A DNA stretch of 30,867 bases, from positions 1 to 30,867 of the forward strand of contig JAEEMF010000034.1 of assembly GCA_016283075.1 (NCBI GenBank), in the 5' to 3' direction. Position numbers and translations under genes: made by a program. Source of the DNA: Bacilli bacterium (GTDB lineage: Bacteria > Bacillota_I > Bacilli_A > RF39 > UBA660). Below, piece by piece: positions 1-7,582 of the stretch. Every line of letters starts with the position of its first letter. Within the stretch, counting starts at the first letter, position 1. The notes under the pieces are model-generated. The model saw only the letters and a program-made list of their open reading frames with translations, did no database searches and was not told the origin of the DNA.

Positions 1-285
1 AATTGAGAAGATATAGAACATTACTGATATTGCTATATTTCTAGCAAAGTTCTTTTTGAAGTCAGTTTCTTTTGCTTCTTTAATGTTACTTACACCTGTA
101 AGTAGTTCATCAGATGTAATTCCAAAATAATCACATAATGGAATAATCTTATCAAAGTCAGGAGTAGATTGATCTGTCTCCCATTTAGATATTGTTTGTC
201 TTGAAACATCAAGTACATTTGCAAGTTCTTCTTGCGATAAATTTCTTTCTTTTCTTAGTTTTAACAATCTTTCACCAATTGTCAT
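1..285 (-). CDS. XRE-family transcriptional regulator, 3' part cut by window edge
   Basis: The first 95 codons, read on the minus strand from an ATG at 285, begin MTIGERLLKLRKERNLSQEE and contain a complete Cro/C1-type helix-turn-helix (residues about 5-60; recognition-helix region DVSRQTISKWE). This family binds operator DNA through the HTH. A linker follows (about 60-78), and the hydrophobic stretch NIAISVMFYIFSI at the edge suggests a C-terminal membrane segment, as in HTH-plus-TM regulators of Firmicutes. The start is set by an AGAGGTG ribosome binding site at 293-299. The gene is the last on its strand before the edge, with its own promoter at 336-364. The HTH call is firm; the membrane domain and regulatory target are inferred. 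Confidence 0.85.
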   Translation of the reverse strand, partial: MTIGERLLKLRKERNLSQEELANVLDVSRQTISKWETDQSTPDFDKIIPLCDYFGITSDELLTGVSNIKEAKETDFKKNFARNIAISVMFYIFSI

Positions 286-335
286 ACTAATCACCTCTTT
301 CATGTCTATAATTTTACTTATTTTTTTAGTTGCAA

Positions 336-376
336 TCTATATTTAACACTTGGAAATGTGTCAACTACATTTAACA
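336..376 (-). promoter_or_regulatory. Promoter of the XRE gene with a direct-repeat candidate operator
   Basis: Minus strand: -35 TTGACA (359-364), 17-bp spacer, -10 TATAGA (336-341). The 12-bp motif TGTTAAATRTAG occurs twice in the same orientation (365-376 and 337-348, one mismatch), bracketing the -35 and touching the -10. This placement suits autorepression by the XRE protein. The repeats are seen; the operator role is inferred. Confidence 0.6.
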
Positions 377-402
377 TTTACCATGCAAATACATTATAAC
401 AC

Positions 403-430
403 AAAAAAATAGCAGATAAAACTGCTATTT
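403..430 (-). terminator. Intrinsic terminator of the 2926-425 unit
   Basis: A 9-bp stem (aaatagcag 407-415 with ctgctattt 422-430) is followed on the minus strand by seven U. It overlaps the stop codon of the 425-1123 gene. Confidence 0.85.
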
Positions 431-1123
431 CTTATATAGTACAAATGCACCATTATTTTCTTCTACACCTAAAGTTAATATTCTATTATTCTTAGGTATT
501 TCATAATCATGGATTAATTTTACTTCACCATAATTATGAACTTTATCTTTAATAACATCTGGTACTAAAGTACTCATTAATTTCATTTCAAATAGTTTTT
601 CTACATTTTCTTTTTTTAATGAATCACTATTAAGACTTCCAAGATGTACTTCATCATACTTTGGAAGATAAAGACCATCAGTAGATGAATTTTTAAACAT
701 TAAATAATCTCCGGCAATAGAAATATTTTCTCTTAAACCAAAAGAATTAAATGTTAAAGCTTTTAAGAATTCGTCATCTCTAAGTTGTTTTAAGATTTCT
801 TTAAATTTTTCTGGTTCTATTATATCTATAGGACCCGCTGGTAAACTATGAAAAGCTATTTCATCATCTACTAATCCTACACATGAAGATTCAAGTAGTT
901 TATGTTTACTTCCTTTAAATCTATCTAATAGGCCTGGCTTTTCCCATGCATATATAGATACTAACCAAGGATCTTCATAATGACTTAATGATTCACTACA
1001 AATTTTTGTTATTTTTTTATCTTTATAATATACTCTCTTATTAATCTCATTTAAATATTTACTTATTCTTAGTAAATCTTCTCTACAAGAAAATAATATT
1101 TCTTTACTTTTAATATACTCCAT
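425..1123 (-). CDS. Hypothetical protein, 232 aa
   Basis: I do not recognise the family. The 232-residue product is soluble, with no signal peptide or membrane segment. It is mixed charged and aromatic (for example HYEDPWLVSIYAWEKPGLLDRF around residue 48, partial motif) and lacks an obvious nucleotide-binding or metal-binding signature. The start is supported by a GGAGG site whose first bases overlap the TAG stop of the upstream DUF1287 gene, so translation is probably coupled. It is the last gene of a three-gene unit (glycosyltransferase, DUF1287, this) and ends in an intrinsic terminator. The context hints at an envelope link, but this is inference only. Confidence 0.8.
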   Translation of the reverse strand: MEYIKSKEILFSCREDLLRISKYLNEINKRVYYKDKKITKICSESLSHYEDPWLVSIYAWEKPGLLDRFKGSKHKLLESSCVGLVDDEIAFHSLPAGPIDIIEPEKFKEILKQLRDDEFLKALTFNSFGLRENISIAGDYLMFKNSSTDGLYLPKYDEVHLGSLNSDSLKKENVEKLFEMKLMSTLVPDVIKDKVHNYGEVKLIHDYEIPKNNRILTLGVEENNGAFVLYKK

Positions 1124-1131
1124 AAAACCTC

Positions 1132-1773
1132 CTAACTGATACGATAGTGACCTACTATATCATTTCTCATTTCTAATATATCTTCTTCATAATATACTTG
1201 ATATTTACTATAATGATGTATTACAAATGGTACACCATTTTTATTTCTTTTATCTGATACTATACCGATATGTTTTTTAAAGATAACGATATCTCCTCCT
1301 TGCCAAGAAGAAATATCTTTTGGATTAGTAGTAAGACTTTCATAGTTATTTTTAAAATATACTATTAAGTTTTTAACTCTACGAAAATCTATATTCTTAT
1401 CAACATTTGATATATCATATTTATCTTTATTAGATAGTATATCTTCATTAACAAGTTCTTGTAAATCATATCCAGCATTTTTTAAAGCATATCCTACTAC
1501 ATCAGTACATACTCCGTATTTATCATTTGGATATCCAGTACTATAATATTTACTCTTATAAACTGGTTTTAAAGATATATAGTATCTAGCATTATTTAAT
1601 ATATCAGTTTGATCATCAATAGAATCTCCATCTTTATCAGTACTACTAATATAAGTATCAATATTAAAATCTTCGTTAGAATACTTCTTATGTGGTAAGA
1701 AATTATACATATATAAAAGCATTGAAATAATTATTAATAGTAAAAATATTATTATAAAAATATACTTCTTCAT
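1132..1773 (-). CDS. DUF1287 family membrane-anchored NlpC/P60-like protein
   Basis: The protein has one N-terminal hydrophobic segment (about residues 2-25, YIFIIIFLLLIIISMLLYMY) and a DUF1287 domain from about residue 60. The GVCTDVVGYALKNAGYD block carries the presumed nucleophile Cys. GGDIVIFKKHIGIVSD and the later HH pair match the His region. DUF1287 proteins belong to the papain-like NlpC/P60/CHAP superfamily, often linked to peptidoglycan or amide hydrolysis, so an extracytoplasmic wall role is likely. I chose ATG 1773 because AGGTGAG lies five bases upstream; an in-frame GTG at 1782 would overlap that site. The stop of the glycosyltransferase is one base before the ATG. The substrate is unknown. 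Confidence 0.8.
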   Translation of the reverse strand: MKKYIFIIIFLLLIIISMLLYMYNFLPHKKYSNEDFNIDTYISSTDKDGDSIDDQTDILNNARYYISLKPVYKSKYYSTGYPNDKYGVCTDVVGYALKNAGYDLQELVNEDILSNKDKYDISNVDKNIDFRRVKNLIVYFKNNYESLTTNPKDISSWQGGDIVIFKKHIGIVSDKRNKNGVPFVIHHYSKYQVYYEEDILEMRNDIVGHYRIS

Positions 1774-1774
1774 A

Positions 1775-2926
1775 TTACTCACCTATTATATTTAAATACT
1801 CTTTATATAGTTTTTCTACCTGAGTATCCCAAGAGATATACAAATCATTATAACACTTTTTTGCTACTTCGTTATACATTTTTTTGTTTTTTAAAATATC
1901 TACTATATATCTTCCATATTTTTTAGGATCATTTTCAGAAATATAACCATTTTCTTTATCAGTAATATTAGAACATGTTACTGCTCCTTTAATAAATAAA
2001 GTTGGAGTTTTTTGAGATGCTGCTTCTACCTGTACTAAACTAGATGTATCATACATAGATGGAAATAAGAATAAATCCGCTCTACTATAATACTTAGCAA
2101 GAAGATTTCTATCAGTTACTTTACCACAAAGTATTACTTTATCTTCTAAGTTATTCTTCATTATATATTTAGATAAATCTTCTAAATCTCCCCCAGTACC
2201 TACAAAAAGCATTTTATAATCTAGTTTATCTCCAATAGCTTTAAGAGCATCTACTATAAAAAAGATATTTTTAAGTTTATTAATTCTTCCTACAAATAAA
2301 AGTACTTTAGTATCCTTGTTAATATTATATAAACTATTTATATAAGAATCTGCTTCTTTTTTATCTATAGGTATCATATCTGTTGCGTTATTAATAACTT
2401 TAGGAAGTTTTCTATATCCATAGTCTTCATGGAATAGATGCGCTACTGTATTTGATACAGCAAAACTTTCATCACATTTATCATATAGTTTAATAACAAT
2501 ATTCTTTGTAAGAAAAGATGCTACTTTATCATTTTTAAAAGTACGCATAAAATCTTGTTTAAACTGAGAGTGCATTGTTACTACGCAAGGAATATTATTT
2601 TTTTTAGCATATTTAACACCTAGTTTACCTAAAGTAAATGGTGAATGTATATGAACTATATCTAATTTATATTTATTAAGTTCTTCTTTAAAATTAGAAT
2701 CTACTATAGGTAGTGAATAATCTATAGTAGGAACTTTAATACTTTTACATCTTACTACTTTATAAGGAAATATATTATCATTAAATTCTTTATTATAAGA
2801 AGGTGCAAATACTACAACATTACAGTATTTAACAAGTCTTTTAGCATAATTATCTACAACAGATACCACTCCATCTATCATAGGATAAAAAACATCTATA
2901 AATAAACCAACTGTGATTTTTTTCAT
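1775..2926 (-). CDS. GT4-family glycosyltransferase, probably diacylglycerol glycosyltransferase type
   Basis: The 383-residue GT-B enzyme has the N-terminal pattern FIDVFYPMIDGVVSVVDNYA and HIHSPFTLGKLGVKYAKKNN (near residue 95). These resemble the processive or monoglucosyl-diacylglycerol synthases of Firmicutes and Acholeplasma. These enzymes transfer hexose from a nucleotide sugar to diacylglycerol on the inner membrane face. The C-terminal half holds LFVGRINKLKN and PSMYDTSSLVQVEAA. In the usual E-x7-E acceptor/donor motif the first Glu is Asp here (D-x7-E). It is the first gene of a three-gene unit with a TATACT extended -10 just upstream. Lipid glycosylation is inferred from motif similarity; another GT4 acceptor is possible. 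Confidence 0.85.
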   Translation of the reverse strand: MKKITVGLFIDVFYPMIDGVVSVVDNYAKRLVKYCNVVVFAPSYNKEFNDNIFPYKVVRCKSIKVPTIDYSLPIVDSNFKEELNKYKLDIVHIHSPFTLGKLGVKYAKKNNIPCVVTMHSQFKQDFMRTFKNDKVASFLTKNIVIKLYDKCDESFAVSNTVAHLFHEDYGYRKLPKVINNATDMIPIDKKEADSYINSLYNINKDTKVLLFVGRINKLKNIFFIVDALKAIGDKLDYKMLFVGTGGDLEDLSKYIMKNNLEDKVILCGKVTDRNLLAKYYSRADLFLFPSMYDTSSLVQVEAASQKTPTLFIKGAVTCSNITDKENGYISENDPKKYGRYIVDILKNKKMYNEVAKKCYNDLYISWDTQVEKLYKEYLNIIGE

Positions 2927-2972
2927 TAATTATCACCCACTTTAAGTATATCATATTTAAATATTCTATAAA

Positions 2973-3001
2973 TAAAAAAGAAGAAATTATTAGTTTCTTC
3001 T
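2973..3001 (-). terminator. Intrinsic terminator of the 4628-3000 gene
   Basis: Stem agaagaaa/tttcttct (2979-2986 with 2994-3001) followed by a U-rich tract on the minus strand; it overlaps the stop codon. Confidence 0.8.
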
Positions 3002-4628
3002 ATTGTAATTTTTTATATAGTTTTGCAACTTCAGCTGTCTTTTGAACTTCACTTGGTAAGTTATTATATACATCAAGTGCACTTTTTGCTGTAGCAATTG
3101 TAGATATTTCTAAATTTTCAAGTCTTTCTCTAGTTTCTAAAAGAGAATTCATATTTTCTTTTAATTCCTTTGTTTCACTCTTTTTAGCTTTTATATATTC
3201 AAAAATAGTATCATCACTTGATTCACTACTAATAATTGCATAACCTGCAATATCAAGAAGTATAGCAGCAAGAGCTATACCAACAGTCCATCCAATCCAT
3301 CCATAAGGATTTTCTTTATAATGAATATTATCTAAATCCTTTGTTGTTCTTTCAATAACATATTTTCTTCCAACATAACCATAATCTTCTGGAAGTTCTT
3401 TTTGACTTTCCTCACGTGAGCTATATTGTCTATAATCAGACGAAAAATGATTTGCGACATCTTCATTTAAATAATCTTCAAGATTATTATAAAGATGAAT
3501 GTCTTCGTCAGGAACATCAAAACTTACTTTTGAACGAGTATACTCTCCTTCTTTAAAAATAGTTGGTTCTACCCATGGAGTATATTCAGTAATTTTCATT
3601 TTTTCTTTTTTACCACCAGCATATCCTTCTGTAGATGTAGTTTCACCTGTTACAGAATCATATGTTTGAGTAATAGTATAATATTCTTTAGCATTATCTT
3701 TTGTTGCTTTTCTAGATATAAAGAAACCACCAGCTATAATAGATGATACTAAAGCAATATTTAAAAATGATAATAAACCATGTTTTCTTATTTTCTTCTT
3801 AATTTCTTTAATACGTGATAAATGTGTTTCATTATATTCACTAAGATTTGTACTACTTTCTACTAAATCATCATATTTTTCTTTTTTCTCAAGTGCTTCA
3901 TTAGCTTTTTCTAAAAACTTCTTAGTGTTTGCAGAAACAATATCTGGATTATGATATAAAGCCATTAAGAAGAATAATCTCTTATCCATATAGTTTGTTA
4001 TAGATAATCCTTTTGTTTGTAATTCTTCGTATACCGCACGAATATCTTTATGATCAATTTTACTTAAGTCATTATCAAGAAGTTCACAAATATGAATTGA
4101 ATGTGTTTCACTATCTTTAACATAATTAAATAAAGATGAATATTTAGAATATGCAGCTTCTGCTTGTAATACCTGATAAATAGTTTGATAAGTTTCATCT
4201 ACAAAACATTTTTCTGCGTCATAACTTATTGTTGAAGAAAACTCAAGTGAGTTTAAAAGACCTATAGCTTCTTTTACAACGTCAACTATATTTTGTTCAT
4301 TAACATTTTTAAGTTTTGCTTTTATAGAAAGACATGTATTATGAATTTTATAATATGTATTCCATTCTTCATCTAATTCCTTTATTACCTCATCTATCTT
4401 ACGAATAGAACTAGAATAATCTACTTTTAAAGAATCTTCTAAAAGAACAGTCTTTGCAAACTTAGAATAGTTATCAGCAATCATCTTATTTGCTTCTTCA
4501 TCTATTTTACTTACTAACTCTTTTATTTTAGTTGTATCAAGTCCTAACTTTTCTAAACGCTCAATATAACTTTTTACTTGTTTTAATTTAGCTTGATATT
4601 TTATAGCATTATCTTCTACTAACATCAT
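3000..4628 (-). CDS. Large two-TM coiled-coil protein, function unknown
   Basis: The 542-residue protein starts with about 280 residues of charged helix rich in Lys/Glu/Asp. It then has a TM segment (LSFLNIALVSSIIAGGFFIS), an extracytoplasmic-looking loop of about 140 residues rich in Thr/Tyr/Glu, a second TM segment (GWTVGIALAAILLDIAGYAI) and a C-terminal coiled coil of about 75 residues. Both long helical ends would lie on the same membrane side, probably cytoplasmic. The start is ATG 4628, five bases after GGGGG; an in-frame TTG at 4640 would be too early. The gene is monocistronic, with promoter 4652-4679 and its own terminator. I do not recognise the family; a membrane-organising or scaffold role is only a guess. 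Confidence 0.8.
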   Translation of the reverse strand: MMLVEDNAIKYQAKLKQVKSYIERLEKLGLDTTKIKELVSKIDEEANKMIADNYSKFAKTVLLEDSLKVDYSSSIRKIDEVIKELDEEWNTYYKIHNTCLSIKAKLKNVNEQNIVDVVKEAIGLLNSLEFSSTISYDAEKCFVDETYQTIYQVLQAEAAYSKYSSLFNYVKDSETHSIHICELLDNDLSKIDHKDIRAVYEELQTKGLSITNYMDKRLFFLMALYHNPDIVSANTKKFLEKANEALEKKEKYDDLVESSTNLSEYNETHLSRIKEIKKKIRKHGLLSFLNIALVSSIIAGGFFISRKATKDNAKEYYTITQTYDSVTGETTSTEGYAGGKKEKMKITEYTPWVEPTIFKEGEYTRSKVSFDVPDEDIHLYNNLEDYLNEDVANHFSSDYRQYSSREESQKELPEDYGYVGRKYVIERTTKDLDNIHYKENPYGWIGWTVGIALAAILLDIAGYAIISSESSDDTIFEYIKAKKSETKELKENMNSLLETRERLENLEISTIATAKSALDVYNNLPSEVQKTAEVAKLYKKLQ

Positions 4629-4651
4629 AATTACCCCCAATAATATTTGAT

Positions 4652-4679
4652 ATTATACTATATTTTATATTTTTTGCAA
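4652..4679 (-). promoter_or_regulatory. Promoter of the 4628-3000 gene
   Basis: Minus strand: -35 TTGCAA (4674-4679), 16-bp spacer, consensus -10 TATAAT (4652-4657). Confidence 0.7.
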
Positions 4680-4697
4680 CTTATAAATATTTGTATA

Positions 4698-4706
4698 TGA
4701 TATAAT
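4698..4706 (+). promoter_or_regulatory. Extended -10 promoter of the ygjV-like gene
   Basis: TG-A-TATAAT with no good -35 at 17 bp; 26 bases upstream of the ATG at 4732. Confidence 0.65.
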
Positions 4707-4731
4707 TATCTTAGAATAAAGGGCTGATAAA

Positions 4732-5250
4732 ATGAATTATAAATTTTGGATTGCACAAGTACTAGGCTTTATAGCTATGATATTTTTAGCACTAAGTTTT
4801 AGTAAAAATAGAAAGAATAATATACTTAAATATCAAAACTATTCTAATGCTATTATGGCTATCCAGTATATCTTTATAGAAGGATATGAAGGACTAGCTA
4901 TGTACATTATGTGTTTAGTAAGAAACTTTACTTATTCTAGATATAAAAATGGAGAAACTCCTAGAATATTCTTTATATTAATACTAACACTTATGATATT
5001 TCTAAGTATGTATACTTTTAAAAATATATATAGTTTACTTCCACTACTAGGTATTGGTTTAAATAGTTATGGTTTATGGCAAAAGAAATTAAAAGTTACT
5101 AGAAGATGTGAACTAATATCTGCAGTACTAGTAACCATTTATAATATAATAATTAGATCATATACTGGAGCACTTACTACTGGTATAGAAGGAATACTTA
5201 CTATATTTGCAATTATTAATTATGACATATTAAAAAAGAAGAAAATTTAA
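4732..5250 (+). CDS. YgjV family inner membrane protein
   Basis: The 172-residue protein has about five hydrophobic segments. The family pattern is visible as WIAQVLGFIAMIFLALSF at the N-terminus, then the QNYSNAIMAIQYIFIEGY block and the central GIGLNSYGLWQKK block. It matches the Imp-YgjV family of small integral membrane proteins, whose biochemical role is not established. The start follows AAAGGG eight bases upstream. The gene stands alone on the plus strand between two minus-strand genes, has its own extended -10 promoter, and converges on aspS with overlapping stop codons and a shared bidirectional terminator. Confidence 0.8.
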   Translation: MNYKFWIAQVLGFIAMIFLALSFSKNRKNNILKYQNYSNAIMAIQYIFIEGYEGLAMYIMCLVRNFTYSRYKNGETPRIFFILILTLMIFLSMYTFKNIYSLLPLLGIGLNSYGLWQKKLKVTRRCELISAVLVTIYNIIIRSYTGALTTGIEGILTIFAIINYDILKKKKI

Positions 5251-5263
5251 TTTTCTTCTTTTT
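5232..5263. terminator. Bidirectional terminator between ygjV-like gene and aspS
   Basis: Near-perfect 14-bp stem (5233-5246 with 5250-5263, loop TTA) with A-rich and U-rich flanks usable on both strands. It contains both stop codons. Confidence 0.85.
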
Positions 5264-6998
5264 CTATATCTAACTTTATACCAAGTTCTTTTAATTGTTT
5301 TTCATCAACACTACTTGGACATTCACACATTAAGTCAGTAGCACTAGCTGTTTTAGGGAATGCTATAACATCTCTAATGTTATCAGTTTCACATAAAAGC
5401 ATTACAAGTCTATCTAGACCAAGGGCAAATCCACCATGTGGAGGGCATCCATATTTTAAAGCTTCTACAAACCAGCCAAATTTAGTTTCAATATCTTCTT
5501 TAGTAAGTTCAAGCGCTTCAAACATTTTATCTTGAACAGCAGCATCATGAATACGAATAGATCCGCCACCTGCTTCATAACCATTGATGACAATATCATA
5601 AGCTTTAGAGTAGCAATTAGCTTTATCAGTTAATAACTTATCAACATCTTCATCTTTTGGCATTGTAAATGGATGGTGACAAGCAAGAAATCTATTTTCT
5701 TCTTCGCTCCACTCAAATGATGGGAAGTTTACTACCCATAGTAGTTTATAATCTCCTGCTTTAATTAAGTCTAAATCACGAGCAAGTTTACATCTTAAAG
5801 CACCAAGTGATACTTTAACAATATTATATTTACCAGATACAATTAAAACCATATCATTATTTTCTACTTCAAGAGTTTCTTTAATACACTCAAGTTCTTT
5901 TTCACTTAATACTTTTACAACGCTACCAGTAACTTCTTCATTATATTTAATATATGCTAAACCGCTAGCTTTATATGTTTTAACATAATCAGTTAGTTTA
6001 TCAAGTTCCTTACGAGAATATTTATCTGCAGCATTTTTAACAACGATAGCATTAACAATACCGCCTTCAGCTAAAACATTTTTAAATACAGTAAATTCAG
6101 TATTAGTAAATACCTTACTAATATCTTTTATTTCCATACCAAATCTTAAGTCTGGTTTATCTGAACCATATTTATCCATAGCTTCAGTATATTCCATACG
6201 CATTAAAGGAAGTTTAATATCAATACCTTTAACTTCTTTAAAGATAGAAGCTACTAAGTTTTCTCCAACTTCCATAACATCATCTTCATCTACAAATGAC
6301 ATTTCAACGTCGATTTGAGTAAATTCTGGTTGTCTATCAGCACGTAAGTCTTCATCTCTAAAACATTTAGCTATTTGGAAATATCTTTCAAAACCACTTA
6401 CCATTAAAAGTTGTTTAAATAATTGTGGTGATTGTGGTAAGGCATAGAATTTACCTTTATTAACTCTTGAAGGTACAAGATAATCTCTTGCTCCTTCAGG
6501 AGTACTCTTACATAAAATTGGTGTTTCTACTTCTAGGAAATCTAAGTTATTTAAGAATTTACGAGCAGCAAAAGTAATATTATTTCTAACAACAAAGTTT
6601 TCTTTTAAACTTTCTCTTCTTAAATCTAAATAACGATATTTAAGTCTAGTATCTTCTAATGCAGTAGTATCATTAACTATTTGGAAAGGAATTTCTTTAG
6701 AAGTATTAACAAGTACTAAGTTATCTACTTCTACTTCTATTTCTCCAGAAGCTAAATTATCATTATGTTTTTCTCTTTCTACTACTTTACCAGTTACTTT
6801 AATAACATATTCACTTCTTAGTTTAGATGCTACTTCATAATCTTTAGATTCAGGTCTTACTACTACTTGTGTAATACCAGTTCTATTTCTTAAATCAATA
6901 AAGATTAATCCTCCTAGATTACGTACTTTAGAAACCCATCCGTTAAGAGTAACTGTTTCACCAACATTTTTAATTGTATAAATTTGATATTTTTCCAT
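5247..6998 (-). CDS. aspS: Aspartate--tRNA ligase
   Basis: This 583-residue class II aminoacyl-tRNA synthetase attaches aspartate to tRNA-Asp in the cytoplasm. The N-terminal OB-fold anticodon-binding domain (residues about 1-105) contains LNGWVSKVRNLGGLIFIDLR. Motif 2 is FRDEDLRADRQPEFTQID (about 214-231) and motif 3 is GFALGLDRLVML near 530. An insertion of about 130 residues between motifs 2 and 3 fits the bacterial GAD-domain type. The length is near the usual 580-590 residues. The start is set by AGGAGG. Expression is probably controlled by the T-box leader just upstream. Whether the enzyme is discriminating (Asp only) or also charges tRNA-Asn cannot be decided by eye. Confidence 0.97.
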   Translation of the reverse strand: MEKYQIYTIKNVGETVTLNGWVSKVRNLGGLIFIDLRNRTGITQVVVRPESKDYEVASKLRSEYVIKVTGKVVEREKHNDNLASGEIEVEVDNLVLVNTSKEIPFQIVNDTTALEDTRLKYRYLDLRRESLKENFVVRNNITFAARKFLNNLDFLEVETPILCKSTPEGARDYLVPSRVNKGKFYALPQSPQLFKQLLMVSGFERYFQIAKCFRDEDLRADRQPEFTQIDVEMSFVDEDDVMEVGENLVASIFKEVKGIDIKLPLMRMEYTEAMDKYGSDKPDLRFGMEIKDISKVFTNTEFTVFKNVLAEGGIVNAIVVKNAADKYSRKELDKLTDYVKTYKASGLAYIKYNEEVTGSVVKVLSEKELECIKETLEVENNDMVLIVSGKYNIVKVSLGALRCKLARDLDLIKAGDYKLLWVVNFPSFEWSEEENRFLACHHPFTMPKDEDVDKLLTDKANCYSKAYDIVINGYEAGGGSIRIHDAAVQDKMFEALELTKEDIETKFGWFVEALKYGCPPHGGFALGLDRLVMLLCETDNIRDVIAFPKTASATDLMCECPSSVDEKQLKELGIKLDIEKEEN

Positions 6999-7012
6999 AT
7001 ATACCTCCTATA

Positions 7013-7207
7013 AATAAAAAAATCCATGAACATAGGGACGAATTCTCGCGGTGCCACCCTATTTCATAGATTTAATCTACCTCTATATTTATAACGGAAT
7101 AACCCGGTTATTTAACGCTTGGTGTCTTTCTATATAAACGCATATTAGTTTTCACCATCCACTAACTCTCTACAAATTATTTATATATACTCTTCCAAAC
7201 AAATACT
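7013..7207 (-). promoter_or_regulatory. T-box riboswitch leader of aspS, Asp (GAC) specifier
   Basis: On the minus strand the T-box core AGGGTGGCACCGCG is at 7047-7060, inside the antiterminator/terminator region. The terminator stem (about 7057-7071 with 7023-7037, one bulged base) ends in seven U (7016-7022), 18 bases before the aspS start codon. Stem I carries the AGAGAG...GGTG...AAA distal-loop pattern. Its 3' side has AAAGACACC, where GAC (7124-7126) sits at the specifier position, followed by the usual purine. In this family uncharged tRNA pairs its anticodon with the specifier and its NCCA end with the T-box bulge, allowing read-through. GAC matches the downstream aspS. Confidence 0.95.
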
Positions 7208-7213
7208 ACATAT

Positions 7214-7242
7214 AAAATACCACACATATTATTATTTTTCAA
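7214..7242 (-). promoter_or_regulatory. Promoter of the aspS T-box transcript
   Basis: Minus strand: -35 TTGAAA (7237-7242), 17-bp spacer ending in TGG, -10 TATTTT (7214-7219); start near 7207. Confidence 0.65.
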
Positions 7243-7366
7243 GTACTTTAAAAATAATTATTTTTTTAAAATAAAAAAGGAAACAGGTATACTTTTGTTG
7301 TATATATTAATAGGAACGCATTTAGCGTTAGGTGATACCTTTTTTCATATGAAAGGAGGTGATAGT

Positions 7367-7456
7367 ATGACAAAGAAAGATTTACTAATCTTATCTTTAA
7401 TCATAATGATATATTTATTACTATCTCTCCTATTCTGGGTTATAGTAAAAATATAA
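7367..7456 (+). CDS. 29-aa hydrophobic peptide, candidate type I toxin (copy 1)
   Basis: The product starts MTKKDLLILSLIIMIYLL and ends in FWVIVKI: a short charged N-terminus, one membrane-spanning helix of about 22 residues, and a final Lys. AAAGGAGGTGAT (7352-7363) is an almost perfect Shine-Dalgarno six bases from the ATG. The 90-nt ORF is identical at nucleotide level in all three copies. Size and hydrophobicity resemble type I toxin peptides such as TisB, BsrE or PepA1, although I see no clear sequence match to any of them. A convergent antisense RNA unit starts just after its stop. The toxin role is inference; a small structural membrane peptide is the alternative. Confidence 0.7.
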   Translation: MTKKDLLILSLIIMIYLLLSLLFWVIVKI

Positions 7457-7528
7457 AAAAAATCACCTAACAAATGTTAGGTGAACACCCATTAAAAGGT
7501 ATCACTTAGCAAGCTAAGCGTTCCTTCT
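7455..7528 (-). ncRNA. Predicted antisense RNA of element copy 1, candidate antitoxin
   Basis: Minus-strand promoter: -35 TTGTAT (7558-7563), 17-bp spacer, -10 TAATAT (7535-7540), start near 7528. The transcript ends at a 9-bp GC-containing hairpin (7463-7471 with 7476-7484, loop of four) followed by eight U (7455-7462). The RNA would be about 74 nt and fully complementary to the peptide mRNA 3' UTR, overlapping its stop. This 3'-overlap geometry is known from txpA/RatA and bsrG/SR4. Transcription is predicted, not shown. Confidence 0.55.
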
Positions 7529-7582
7529 ACTTATATATTAACACATCAATATAAACGATACAATACACTTTAAAATAAATTT

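Larger units (their letters stand above)
7269..7563. repeat. Repeat element copy 1 (small peptide plus antisense unit)
   Basis: About 295 bp, nearly identical to copy 2 (8306-8600) and partly to copy 3 (9137-9401). It begins at the shared AAATAAAAAAGGA and ends at shared GATACAA. Imperfect inverted repeats lie inside the ends: GGAACGC (7313-7319) with GCGTTCC (7518-7524), and GTGATACCTTTT (7332-7343) with AAAAGGTATCAC (7494-7505). The middle holds the 29-codon ORF. No transposase and no clear target-site duplication were seen. Confidence 0.85.

Noticed and set aside
7269..7563. Simple MITE or insertion sequence remnant
   Set aside because: Terminal inverted repeats are imperfect and internal to the shared region, no target-site duplication is visible, and the ORF with its ribosome binding site is the best conserved part. 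Not fully excluded.
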